DNA of 64,000 bases, from positions 3,596,001 to 3,660,000 of the forward strand of contig NZ_CP047318.1 in assembly GCF_009857135.1 (NCBI RefSeq), given 5' to 3'. The notes beneath the pieces were generated by a model that had not been told where the DNA came from, did not search any database, and saw nothing but the letters and a program-made list of their open reading frames with translations. Source of the DNA: Streptomyces sp. HM190 (GTDB lineage: Bacteria; Actinomycetota; Actinomycetes; Streptomycetales; Streptomycetaceae). Positions 52,823-60,884 of this stretch are shown here, piece after piece; the first letter of the stretch is position 1, and the number at the start of each line of letters is the position of its first letter. The position numbers were made by a program, and so were the translations under genes.

Positions 52823-53920
52823 ATGACCAGAAGTTCCGATGTGATCGATGACGCCCCGAAGGCGCACGACTCCCCGGACTCCGCCTCGTCCGCGGCCTCC
52901 GACTCATCCAAGGCCTCCGCCGCCGTCTCGTCCGACGCCTCCGCGGCCTCGGCCGCTGCCTCGGCCGCCGTCTCGGCGACGCTGGGCGGCGAGCAGAAGC
53001 GGTCGATCGAACAGATCACGCTGCTCCTCTTCATCACCGTGCCCTTCCTGGCGGTGCTCGCGGCGGTGCCGCTGGCCTGGGGCTGGGGCGTGAGCTGGCT
53101 GGACCTCGGTCTGCTGGTGTTCTTCTACTACCTGGGCTGCCACGGCATCACGGTCGGCTTCCACCGGCACTTCACGCACGGCTCGTTCAAGGCCAGACGT
53201 CCGCTGAGGATCGCGCTGGCGATCGCCGGGTCGATGGCCGTGGAGGGCCCGCTGGTGCGCTGGGTGGCGGACCACCGCAAGCACCACAGGTTCTCCGACG
53301 CCGAGGGCGACCCGCACTCACCGTGGCGCTACGGCGAGACGGTCCCGGCGCTGATGAAGGGCCTGTGGTGGGCCCACATCGGGTGGATGTTCGACGAGGA
53401 GCAGACCCCGCAGGACACGTACGCCCCGGACCTGATCAAGGACAGGGCGCTCCGGACGATCTCGCGGCAGTTCATCCTGTGGACGGTGGTCTCCCTCGCG
53501 CTGCCCGCCCTGATCGGCGGCCTGGTGACGATGTCCTGGTGGGGCGCGTTCACCGCGTTCTTCTGGGGTTCCCTCGTCCGGGTGGCGCTGCTGCACCACG
53601 TGACGTGGTCGATCAACTCGATCTGCCACGCGGTCGGCAAGCGCCCCTTCAAGTCGCGCGACCGCTCGGGCAACGTGTGGTGGCTGGCGGTCCTGTCCTG
53701 CGGCGAGTCCTGGCACAACCTGCACCACGCCGACCCGACCGCGGCCCGGCACGGCGTCGAGCGGGGCCAGCTGGACTCCTCCGCCCGGCTGATCCGGTGG
53801 TTCGAACAGCTGGGGTGGGCCCACGACGTGCGCTGGCCGTCACGCTCGCGTATCGATTCCCGGCGTATCACGGGTGAGGACGCATCCGAGCACCGGAAGG
53901 CCACGGCCGAGGCGGCATGA
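52823..53920 (+). CDS. Acyl-CoA/fatty-acid delta-9-type desaturase
   Basis: A 365-residue membrane desaturase. The N-terminal 55 residues are Ser/Ala-rich. Three His boxes are intact: H-R-H-F-T-H, H-R-K-H-H-R and H-N-L-H-H, for a di-iron centre. Four transmembrane stretches fit the SCD-like fold (I-T-L-L-L-F-I-T-V-P-F-L, then L-G-L-L-V-F-F-Y-Y-L-G). ATG at 52823 behind AGGGGA. The stop overlaps the TetR start by 4 bp. Role: introduction of a double bond into acyl chains for membrane fluidity; electron donor not encoded nearby. Confidence 0.9.
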   Translation: MTRSSDVIDDAPKAHDSPDSASSAASDSSKASAAVSSDASAASAAASAAVSATLGGEQKRSIEQITLLLFITVPFLAVLAAVPLAWGWGVSWLDLGLLVFFYYLGCHGITVGFHRHFTHGSFKARRPLRIALAIAGSMAVEGPLVRWVADHRKHHRFSDAEGDPHSPWRYGETVPALMKGLWWAHIGWMFDEEQTPQDTYAPDLIKDRALRTISRQFILWTVVSLALPALIGGLVTMSWWGAFTAFFWGSLVRVALLHHVTWSINSICHAVGKRPFKSRDRSGNVWWLAVLSCGESWHNLHHADPTAARHGVERGQLDSSARLIRWFEQLGWAHDVRWPSRSRIDSRRITGEDASEHRKATAEAA

Positions 53921-54594
53921 TGGACGCCGTGGCGACCGACTCCAGCAGCACCCCGAGCAATGAGAAGCCGCGGCGTGCGCGCCGCACCCGGATGACGGGA
54001 GCCGAGCGCCGTCAGCAACTGCTGGAGATCGGCCGGACCCTCTTCGCCGCGAAGGGCTTCGAGGGCACGTCGGTGGAGGAGATCGCCGCGAAGGCGGGGG
54101 TCTCCAAGCCGGTGGTGTACGAGCACTTCGGCGGCAAGGAGGGCCTGTACGCCGTGGTCGTGGACCGGGAGATGCGGCGGCTGCTGGACATGGTGACCAG
54201 TTCGCTGACGGCCGGCCATCCGCGGGAGCTGCTGGAGCAGGCGGCCTTCGCGCTCCTGGACTACATCGAGGAGTACACGGACGGTTTCCGCATCCTGGTG
54301 CGTGACTCGCCGATCCCGCAGTCGACGGGTTCCTTCGCCTCGCTGATCTCGGACATCGCCACGCAGGTGGAGGACATCCTGGGCCGGGAGTTCAAGAGCC
54401 GCGGCTTCGATTCCAAGCTCGCCCCGCTGTACGCCCAGGCGCTGGTCGGCATGGTCGCGCTGACCGGCCAGTGGTGGCTGGACGTGCGCCGCCCGAAGAA
54501 GGCGGAGGTGGCCGCGCACCTGGTGAACCTGTCGTGGCACGGTCTGGACGGGCTGGAGCAGAGGCCCCGCCTGATCGGCCACCGCAAGAGCTGA
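53917..54594 (+). CDS. TetR-family regulator of the desaturase operon
   Basis: A 225-residue TetR protein. The HTH lies at about residues 30-75: R-R-Q-Q-L-L-E-I-G-R-T-L-F-A-A-K-G-F-E-G-T-S-V-E-E-I-A, then A-G-V-S-K-P-V-V-Y-E-H-F-G-G-K-E. The C-terminal ligand-binding domain is helical. It overlaps the desaturase stop by 4 bp (ATGA), so it is cotranscribed, and probably represses its own operon through the tandem dyads at 52701-52727. The inducing ligand is likely an acyl-CoA, by analogy with DesT/FadR-type TetR proteins. Confidence 0.9.
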   Translation: MMDAVATDSSSTPSNEKPRRARRTRMTGAERRQQLLEIGRTLFAAKGFEGTSVEEIAAKAGVSKPVVYEHFGGKEGLYAVVVDREMRRLLDMVTSSLTAGHPRELLEQAAFALLDYIEEYTDGFRILVRDSPIPQSTGSFASLISDIATQVEDILGREFKSRGFDSKLAPLYAQALVGMVALTGQWWLDVRRPKKAEVAAHLVNLSWHGLDGLEQRPRLIGHRKS

Positions 54595-54620
54595 CGTCCG
54601 GCCCCGGGGAGCGGGGCGCC

Positions 54621-54704
54621 GGGCGGCCGGGCCGCCCTGCAGGGGCGCGGGGACCTGCGCGGACCGGCCACGACGGACCCGCGCCCGCGACGGACCCGCG
54701 CCCG
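54621..54704. repeat. Hairpin and two tandem 17-bp repeats between convergent regulators
   Basis: GGGCGGC (54621-54627) and GCCGCCC (54631-54637) form a short stem that may terminate the TetR transcript. CGACGGACCCGCGCCCG is repeated exactly at 54671-54687 and 54688-54704. Confidence 0.55.
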
Positions 54705-54798
54705 CGAGGGACCGCGCCCCTTGGGTGACGGCGGCACGTACGGGACCGCACCACCGTCCACGCCCCCGGGGCCCCGTCGCGCCTCACGCCCCTTCGCC

Positions 54799-55662
54799 TC
54801 ACGCCCCGTCGGTCGGACGCGCCCGCAGCGGCGTCGTCTCCAGCACCTCCGCCGCCATCCGCGCGGCGGGTCCCTCCGTCTGTTCCGCGATGCGCCGGAA
54901 CGTGTCCTGGGCCTGCCGTGCCGGCCACTCCTCCGGCAGGTGCCGGACGGGCAGCCGGGGGTCGGTCCGGATGATCCGCAGCCACTCGGCGACCAGCCGC
55001 AGCCGGGTGGCGACGGGGTCGGCGGCGAGGTCCGCGGTGGTCCAGAGTTTGTCGAAGGCGACGTACCGCGCGGCGAGGGACTCCAGGTCCCAGCTCTCGC
55101 GGATCATCAGCCCGATGTCGGTGAACTCGTCGGCGCGGGCGTGGAACACCTTCACGTGCGCGTCGAGCCCCAGCTCCGAGACGATCTCCCGTACGTCGAC
55201 GCGTCCCGGAGCGATCCACAGGCCGCTGTAGAGCGCCCCGAACCCGGACCAGGTGAGCCGGGAGCGCAGGTCGTGGCGTTGCCGTTGCCAGGACTCGGGG
55301 AGGGAGAAGCCGAGGAGGGTCCAGGTGCCGTCCCAGTCCTCGTTGACGGCGCCGTCGCGCCAGATGCGCTGTCCGCCGTCGCGCAGGATGCCGTTCGCGT
55401 GCGGGGTGAGGCCGAAGAACATCTTCCGTCCCTCACGCTGCCGGCACAGCAGCCCCCGGTTCACCATGCGCGTCAGCGTCGACCGGACCGCCTGCTCGCC
55501 GGTGCCGACGCGTCCGAGGACGTCGATGATGCTCCCCGAGTACACCGCGAGGTCGCCCTCGCCGCGGTCCAGCACGTGGTTGCCGAAGAAGGCCAGCACC
55601 AGCGACTGCGGCCGCGGCTGCGGCGCGTCGACGACATCGACGTCCAGGGTCTCGTCCTCCAC
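54799..55662 (-). CDS. PaaX-family transcriptional regulator
   Basis: A 287-residue regulator. The N-terminal winged helix contains L-V-L-A-F-F-G-N-H-V, V-R-S-T-L-T-R-M-V-N-R-G-L-L and R-E-G-R-K-M-F-F-G-L-T; the PaaX core has W-T-L-L-G-F-S-L-P-E and G-L-W-I-A-P-G-R. In E. coli PaaX represses phenylacetate catabolism in response to phenylacetyl-CoA; no paa genes lie nearby, so the target here is open. A -10-like TACCCT ends seven bases before the GTG and no Shine-Dalgarno site is visible, suggesting leaderless translation. Confidence 0.88.
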   Translation of the reverse strand: MEDETLDVDVVDAPQPRPQSLVLAFFGNHVLDRGEGDLAVYSGSIIDVLGRVGTGEQAVRSTLTRMVNRGLLCRQREGRKMFFGLTPHANGILRDGGQRIWRDGAVNEDWDGTWTLLGFSLPESWQRQRHDLRSRLTWSGFGALYSGLWIAPGRVDVREIVSELGLDAHVKVFHARADEFTDIGLMIRESWDLESLAARYVAFDKLWTTADLAADPVATRLRLVAEWLRIIRTDPRLPVRHLPEEWPARQAQDTFRRIAEQTEGPAARMAAEVLETTPLRARPTDGA

Positions 55663-55726
55663 AGCGCCAAGGGTACGTACGGCGGGGGCGGGTACGGGAC
55701 CGGGCCGGCCCCCCGCCCCCGCCCTC

Positions 55727-57094
55727 CTACGGGGCCACCTCCTGCTTCACGGCGGCCGGCCGGGCCGGCTCGTCGCCGCCGAGCGGATCCCGGTGCGTCT
55801 CCCGTACGAACCACACGGTCACCGCGGTGACCGCCGCGCCCCCGCAGACGAGGAGCGCGATCGGTGTACTGGATCCGCCGTTCGCCGCCACCAGGCTCCC
55901 GGCGATCATCGGCGAGAAACCGGCGCCGATGAGGGTGGCGAGCTGGTAGCCCAGGGACGCGCCCGTATAGCGGACCTTCGTGCCGAACATCTCGGTGAGG
56001 AGAGCGCCCAGCGGCCCGTACATCGTGGACTGTGCGACGCCGTGGCCCAGGACGACCGCGAGGATCAGCAGCCCCGGCGACCCGGAGTCGACCAGTGCGA
56101 GGACGGGGAAGGCGAGCGCGGCGGAGGCGACGGCCCCGGCGAGGACGACCGGGCGGCGGCCGACACGGTCGGAGAGCGCGGACGCGGCGGGCAGCACGAC
56201 CAGCGCGACGGACGCCGAGACGGTGAGGGCGGTGAGGACCTGCGGCCGGGCGTAGCCGATGCCGGTGGCGTAGGCGATGAGGTAGCTGGTGAGCAGGGAC
56301 TGCGCGGTGAACGCGCCGATGCCGACGCAGGCGGCGAGGACGAGGGCGCGGGGCCTGCGCACCACGTCGAGCAGGGGCATCCGCGACTCGGCCCCGTCCT
56401 TCTTGACCGCCGCGAAGAGCGGACTCTCGACGACCTTCAGCCGGACGAACAGGCCGACGCCGAGCAGGAGGACGCTGAGCAGGAACGGCACGCGCCAGCC
56501 CCAGGCAGCGAACTGGTCGCGGGGCATGGCGACGACGAGGGTGACGACGAGCGAGGACAGCAGGGAGCCGAGCGGTGCTCCCATCTGGGTGAAGCTCGAC
56601 CACAGGCCGCGCCGCTTCTCGCCGGCGTGCTCGACGACCATGAGGGTGGCGCCGCCCCACTCGCCGCCGATGGCGATGCCCTGCAGGACGCGCAGGGTGA
56701 TGAGGAGGACGGGGGCCCAGACGCCGATGGTGTCGTAGGTGGGCAGCAGTCCGATGAGGAAGCTGGCGCCGCCCATGAGGCCCATGGTCAGCAGCAGCAT
56801 CGACTTGCGGCCGAGCCGGTCGCCGAAGTGCCCGAACACGATGCCGCCGAGCGGTCGGGCGACGTATCCGGCGGCGAAGGTGCCGAACGCCGCGATGGTG
56901 CCGACGGCGGGGTCGGCGCCCGGGAAGAACAGTTCACCGAAGACGAGCGCGGCGACCGTGCCGTACACGAGGAAGTCGTAGAACTCGACGGCGGTCCCGA
57001 GCAGCCCGGACAACGCGACGCGCCGCAGCTGCCGGGCCCGCTCGGCCGGGTCGACGGGGACGGGGACAGGGACGGGGGGAGGGGACGAGGGCAT
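55727..57094 (-). CDS. MHS-family (metabolite:H+ symporter) MFS transporter
   Basis: A 455-residue transporter with 12 helices. It begins with G-L-L-G-T-A-V-E-F-Y-D-F-L-V-Y-G-T, then A-R-P-L-G-G-I-V-F-G-H-F-G-D-R-L-G-R-K, R-V-L-Q-G-I-A-I-G-G-E-W-G-G, and motif S-D-R-V-G-R-R-P in the second half. These mark the ShiA/ProP-like MHS subfamily that imports organic acids or betaines. It is 64 bp upstream of paaX in direction, so PaaX may be read through from it. A clear promoter lies at 57153-57181. Confidence 0.9.
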   Translation of the reverse strand: MPSSPPPVPVPVPVDPAERARQLRRVALSGLLGTAVEFYDFLVYGTVAALVFGELFFPGADPAVGTIAAFGTFAAGYVARPLGGIVFGHFGDRLGRKSMLLLTMGLMGGASFLIGLLPTYDTIGVWAPVLLITLRVLQGIAIGGEWGGATLMVVEHAGEKRRGLWSSFTQMGAPLGSLLSSLVVTLVVAMPRDQFAAWGWRVPFLLSVLLLGVGLFVRLKVVESPLFAAVKKDGAESRMPLLDVVRRPRALVLAACVGIGAFTAQSLLTSYLIAYATGIGYARPQVLTALTVSASVALVVLPAASALSDRVGRRPVVLAGAVASAALAFPVLALVDSGSPGLLILAVVLGHGVAQSTMYGPLGALLTEMFGTKVRYTGASLGYQLATLIGAGFSPMIAGSLVAANGGSSTPIALLVCGGAAVTAVTVWFVRETHRDPLGGDEPARPAAVKQEVAP

Positions 57095-57152
57095 GCGGTC
57101 TCCCTGGAGCGAGGGGGTGGGACGAGGGGGGAGCTAGGGAGGGAACACCGCG

Positions 57153-57181
57153 AAGGTAGGCGTGTATCTACCGGCCGTCAA
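57153..57181 (-). promoter_or_regulatory. Promoter of the MHS transporter gene
   Basis: On the minus strand, TTGACG (57181-57176), a 17-base spacer, and TACCTT (57158-57153) give a near-consensus Streptomyces sigma-70-type promoter about 60 bp upstream of the start codon. Confidence 0.6.
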
Positions 57182-57261
57182 TATTCTGCACAACATTGGC
57201 GCCGCCGGCGGGACCGGTGACACAGGTCCGGCGAGTGCGGGGCACCGGGGACGCCGACGCC

Positions 57262-58089
57262 TCACCGCCGCCCTTCGGGGGCCGGCTTGCGGGCGACGAC
57301 GAATATGCGGCGGAAGGGGAAGGCCGTGCCGTGGGGGGTGGCCGGGTAGGCCGCGCGGAGGGCCGTGCGGTACTCGGCGACGAAGGGGCCGGCGTCGTCG
57401 CCGAGTTCCGCGAGGATCGGCCGCAGCCCCGTCCCGGTGACCCAGTCGAGCACGGGGTCCTCGCCTTGGAGGAGGTGGACGTACGTCGTCTCCCAGGCGT
57501 CGACCTCGCAGCCGAGGTCGGCGAGCGCGGCCAGATACGCGGCGGGCGTGTGGACGGCGTCGTGGTGGCGGAGGGTGTCGCCGATCCGGTCCCGCCACCG
57601 GTCGGACCCGGCGAGCTCCCGCATGAGGCGGTGGCTGGGCAGGTCGAAGCTGCCGGGGACCTGGAAGGCGAAGGTGCCGCCCGGCACGAGGGCGTCCACC
57701 CAGCGGGGGAAGCGGTCGAGGTGACCGGGCACCCACTGGAAGGTCGCGTTGCTGACGATCAGGTCGTACGGCTCGGACGGGGTCCAGGTGCGGAGGTCGG
57801 CCGCGGCGAAGTCGATGCGGCCGCCGCCGGTTGTGGGCCCCTCGTGGTCGACGTGCGCCGCGTCGAGCATCTCGGGCGAGTTGTCGTAGCCGGTCACGCG
57901 GGCTCCGGGCCAGCGGTCGGCGAGCAGCCGTGTGACGTTGCCGGGGCCGCAGCCGAGGTCGGCGATGCGGGGCCGGTCACCGCCGGGCGGCTCGGGCACG
58001 TGGGCGAGCAGGTCGACGAAGGCGCGGGCGCGGTGGCCGGCGTGGCGCAGGTACTGCCGGGGGTCCCAGGTGGGACGGGTGGGGGGCAT
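57262..58089 (-). CDS. tam: Trans-aconitate 2-methyltransferase
   Basis: A 275-residue SAM-dependent methyltransferase. It has W-D-P-R-Q-Y-L-R-H, motif I I-A-D-L-G-C-G-P-G-N-V-T, G-Y-D-N-S-P-E-M-L, and V-S-N-A-T-F-Q-W-V-P, all typical of Tam. The enzyme esterifies trans-aconitate, a damaging inhibitor of aconitase that forms from cis-aconitate. ATG at 58089 behind GAGGAGGTAA. The divergent marR-type gene and the palindromes between them match the tam/tamR locus described in S. coelicolor. Confidence 0.92.
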   Translation of the reverse strand: MPPTRPTWDPRQYLRHAGHRARAFVDLLAHVPEPPGGDRPRIADLGCGPGNVTRLLADRWPGARVTGYDNSPEMLDAAHVDHEGPTTGGGRIDFAAADLRTWTPSEPYDLIVSNATFQWVPGHLDRFPRWVDALVPGGTFAFQVPGSFDLPSHRLMRELAGSDRWRDRIGDTLRHHDAVHTPAAYLAALADLGCEVDAWETTYVHLLQGEDPVLDWVTGTGLRPILAELGDDAGPFVAEYRTALRAAYPATPHGTAFPFRRIFVVARKPAPEGRR

Positions 58090-58147
58090 GGTTCGAGTTA
58101 CCTCCTCGTACGGTCCTCGGGGGCTGACTCCACTCTCGTACGCGCAA

Positions 58148-58165
58148 TATCTCGACGTCAAGATA
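58148..58165. promoter_or_regulatory. TamR-type operator 1
   Basis: An 18-bp near-perfect palindrome around GACGTC (TATCTCGACGTCAAGATA), one mismatch. It lies in the tam/tamR intergenic space, closer to tam. Confidence 0.75.
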
Positions 58166-58177
58166 ATCAATCTCAAT

Positions 58178-58195
58178 CCTCTTGACGCCAAGAGA
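58178..58195. promoter_or_regulatory. TamR-type operator 2
   Basis: Core palindrome CTCTTGACGCCAAGAG at 58179-58194 shares TTGACG-CAAGA with operator 1. The centres of the two sites are 30 bp apart, so both sit on the same face of the DNA. It lies about 20 bp upstream of the tamR -10. Confidence 0.75.
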
Positions 58196-58228
58196 CTTCA
58201 CGTCGACACAACCACTACACTGATCGCC

Positions 58229-58726
58229 ATGGAGGACGAGGTCGATCGGCTGGTCGCAGCGTGGCGCCGGGAGCGCCCCGACCTCGACGTGGAGCCGCTT
58301 GAAGTACTGAGCCGGGTGAGCAGACTGGCCCGGCATCTGGACCGTGCGCGCAGGCTGGCGTTCGCCGAGCACCAGTTGGAGCCGTGGGAGTTCGACGTGC
58401 TGACGGCGCTGCGGCGCGCGGGGACGCCGTACCAGCTCTCCCCCGGTCAACTGCTGACGCAGACACTGGTGACCTCGGGAACGATGACCAACCGCATCGA
58501 CCGCCTCGCGAAGAAGGGGCTGGTCGAGCGGCTGCCGGATCCCAGTGACCGCCGGGGCGTGCTCGTGCGGCTGACGGACGAGGGCCGGGACCGGGCGGAC
58601 CAGGCGCTCGCCGGACTCCTCGACCAGGAACGGGCGATCCTGGCCGAGCTGACACGCGCCCAGCGAGGTGAACTGGCCGGCCTGCTACGCCAGTTGACCG
58701 CCCCGTTCGACAACATCCCCGGCTAG
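58229..58726 (+). CDS. tamR: MarR-family regulator TamR
   Basis: A 165-residue MarR protein. The winged helix contains E-P-W-E-F-D-V-L-T-A-L-R-R-A-G, L-V-T-S-G-T-M-T-N-R-I-D-R-L and D-P-S-D-R-R-G-V-L-V-R-L-T. A TACACT box ends seven bases before the ATG and no ribosome site is present, pointing to a leaderless mRNA. TamR of S. coelicolor responds to trans-aconitate, cis-aconitate and citrate and controls tam and itself; position and operators here agree. The 3' end overlaps the convergent LuxR gene by 42 bp. Confidence 0.88.
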   Translation: MEDEVDRLVAAWRRERPDLDVEPLEVLSRVSRLARHLDRARRLAFAEHQLEPWEFDVLTALRRAGTPYQLSPGQLLTQTLVTSGTMTNRIDRLAKKGLVERLPDPSDRRGVLVRLTDEGRDRADQALAGLLDQERAILAELTRAQRGELAGLLRQLTAPFDNIPG

Positions 58727-59551
58727 GTCGACGGGTCCGACGCCGGCCCGGCGGGCGAGCGCGACGGCGGCGAGGGTGCTGTGGACACCGAGCTTGCCGA
58801 GGACGTTCTGCATGTGGGTGCGGACGGTGTGGGGCGACAGGAACAGGCGCTCGGCTACGGCTTTGCGCCCCAGGCCCGCCACCATGCACCGAAGCACCTC
58901 GCGCTCACGCGGTGTGAGGGACTCGACGAGCCGCTCGCTCTCCGTGCGGTGCTTGCGGGCGGCGGTCAGTTCGCGGAGCACGCCGGTGAGCAGGGCGGGC
59001 GGCAGATGCGTCTCGTCGCGCAGCACTCCGCGGATGACGGTGAGCAGCCGGGAGAGCGAGCAGTCCTTGGCGACCCAGCCGGAGGCTCCCGCCTGGAGGG
59101 CGAGCGCGGCGCGGCGCGGGTCGTCCTTCTCGGCGAGCACGACGGTCCGTACGGTCGGCTGCCCCGTCCGCACCCCGGCGACAAGGGATATCCCGTCGAC
59201 GAGGCCGTACTCACCGGTGTCCTGCACGGGCACCGGCCCGGAGACGGCGGCGACGGGTCCGCGCCCGGCACCCGCGGGTATCCCGGAACCGTACGCGGCG
59301 CCGGCCCCCGTCCCTGCGGGGAGGCGGCCGGAGCGCAGGGCGGGCTGCTGACCGTGCCCGCCGAGATCGGCGTCGACGAGCAGTACGTCGAACTTCCGCC
59401 CTTCCGCCGCCGCGCGCTCCAGACAGCGCAGCGCGGCGGGGCCACTGCCGGCCGCGGACACGTCGACGTCGGGCTCGGCGGCGAGGGCCGCGGCGAGCGA
59501 CTCGGCGAAGATGCGGTGGTCGTCGACGACCAGGACTCGGATGCGAACCAC
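58685..59551 (-). CDS. Orphan LuxR/NarL-type response regulator with an insertion in the receiver domain
   Basis: A 288-residue regulator. Acidic pair D10-D11, probable phosphoacceptor D60 (V-L-L-V-D-A-D-L-G-G) and conserved K162 (G-W-V-A-K-D) mark a receiver domain. Between D60 and the next conserved strand (V-V-L-A-E) there are about 75 residues, some 50 more than usual, rich in Gly/Ala/Pro. The usual Thr/Ser at the end of that strand is Ala140. The C-terminal HTH is standard: S-L-T-P-R-E-R-E-V-L-R-C-M-V-A-G-L, then L-F-L-S-P-H-T-V-R-T-H-M. No kinase is adjacent. GTG at 59551 behind GGGGG. Confidence 0.85.
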   Translation of the reverse strand: MVRIRVLVVDDHRIFAESLAAALAAEPDVDVSAAGSGPAALRCLERAAAEGRKFDVLLVDADLGGHGQQPALRSGRLPAGTGAGAAYGSGIPAGAGRGPVAAVSGPVPVQDTGEYGLVDGISLVAGVRTGQPTVRTVVLAEKDDPRRAALALQAGASGWVAKDCSLSRLLTVIRGVLRDETHLPPALLTGVLRELTAARKHRTESERLVESLTPREREVLRCMVAGLGRKAVAERLFLSPHTVRTHMQNVLGKLGVHSTLAAVALARRAGVGPVDLAGDVVERGGQLA

Positions 59552-59813
59552 TGAAACCCCCACTGGTCGGGGGACGTCCGGCGCGGGTACGGCGCCCGGA
59601 ATGTTCCCCGGTTTACACCTGGGACGGGGCGCCGCAGCCGCACGGCCGCCGCCGTGCTGAACCGCTACCCCCACTCCGGGCGTCGTACCCGACTTGTCTC
59701 GCCCCCTGATCAGCACCGGCCCCCACCGGCACTGTTCATCAGGGTAAGGCCGGGGGCCAGGAGGGGAAGGCAATTTGCAGAACTGGCCGGCCAACGCGTT
59801 TATGGTGTGCCGC

Positions 59814-60257
59814 ATGTTTCGGATCGAGACAGAAGTCGACAGAGAACGAGCCCAATTGCTGCGTTCCCGGCTGCGGGCCACCAACACGGCGGCCTCACCG
59901 GTCCTGCGCGAGCTGCGCGGCACCCCTGACGAACGGGAGACGCCCCTGCACATCTGGGCCCTCGACGCCACGGGCACCCTCGCGGGCGGCCTCGTGGGCC
60001 ACACCTGGGCGACCTGGCTCCACGTCACGTACCTGTGGGTCGACGCGAACGCCCGCGGCTCGGGCCTGGGTTCCCGCCTCCTGAGCGAAGCGGAACACAC
60101 GGCCCACACCGACCGCGGCTGCCACGCCGCCCGCCTGGAAACCTGGGACTTCCAGGCCCCGGACTTCTACAAGAAGCAGGGCTACGAGGTGGTGTGCGTG
60201 ATCCCGGACTATCCACCGGGGGTTACGGAGTACACGTTGACTAAGCGGTTGGGGTGA
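59814..60257 (+). CDS. GNAT-family N-acetyltransferase
   Basis: A 147-residue GNAT enzyme. Motif A is L-W-V-D-A-N-A-R-G-S-G-L-G-S-R-L-L, which binds acetyl-CoA, followed by A-R-L-E-T-W-D-F-Q-A-P-D-F-Y-K-K-Q-G-Y. The substrate is unknown. I chose the ATG at 59814: a -10-like TATGGT ends seven bases before it, suggesting leaderless translation. An in-frame ATG at 59775 would add 13 residues with no family similarity. Confidence 0.85.
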   Translation: MFRIETEVDRERAQLLRSRLRATNTAASPVLRELRGTPDERETPLHIWALDATGTLAGGLVGHTWATWLHVTYLWVDANARGSGLGSRLLSEAEHTAHTDRGCHAARLETWDFQAPDFYKKQGYEVVCVIPDYPPGVTEYTLTKRLG

Positions 60258-60325
60258 GGGGGCACTCGGCGTGGCACGCGGGGCACTCCGACGCATATGG
60301 GGATCATTCACCCCGCATGTCGGGA

Positions 60326-60871
60326 TCACTTCGGTGGCGTGGTGCAGGCGGCAGACTTCTCGACCTCCTTGGTGTAGGCAACGATGAGGCGCTTCATGGC
60401 ATCGGTGTCCCTGTGCCTGGAGCCCTGCGCCTGCACTGCCGTATACAGTTCTTGCCCGTATTTCTTGTCGACACAGGTCTTGGTCTTTCCAAACGCCTCG
60501 TAGCCCGAATAGAGAAACCTCCCTCCCTGCTCCGATTCCGTCGGGTCGTCCAGCGTCTGCCCGCGCGCAAAGTAAGCGGTCGTCCTTCCCTTCTCCAGCC
60601 AGAATTGCGTCAGATTCACTACAGACGTATCGTCGACGACGACGTTGCAGGTCCGCCAGTCGGTTCCAGATTCCGATGTGACAGAGATGTTCTTCCCGGC
60701 TGGCAGAAAGGCAGTCAGATCGCCGCGCTCGACTGCGACTCCGCACAGAGCCCGAGGCACCGTGTATTCACGTTTCGACTCCCCTCCACCGCACCCTGAA
60801 AGAAGCGGCACACATACCATTGCCACGACAGCGGCGGATCCCCGAAGAAGACCGTCCTCCACTCTTCTCAC
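60326..60871 (-). CDS. Lipoprotein downstream of the WXG-type effector gene; possible immunity protein
   Basis: A 181-residue lipoprotein. The GTG at 60871 is eight bases behind AAAGGG; the signal peptide has R-R-V-E-D-G-L-L-R, a hydrophobic core and lipobox L-L-S-G-C. The mature part has at least four further Cys (A-L-C-G-V, R-T-C-N-V, T-C-V-D, A-A-C-T), and no family is recognised. It starts 13 bp after the effector-like gene. GC is visibly lower than average. A surface lipoprotein directly behind a type VII-type effector is a plausible immunity protein; this is inference from position. Confidence 0.72.
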   Translation of the reverse strand: MRRVEDGLLRGSAAVVAMVCVPLLSGCGGGESKREYTVPRALCGVAVERGDLTAFLPAGKNISVTSESGTDWRTCNVVVDDTSVVNLTQFWLEKGRTTAYFARGQTLDDPTESEQGGRFLYSGYEAFGKTKTCVDKKYGQELYTAVQAQGSRHRDTDAMKRLIVAYTKEVEKSAACTTPPK

Positions 60872-60884
60872 AAGAACTACCCTT

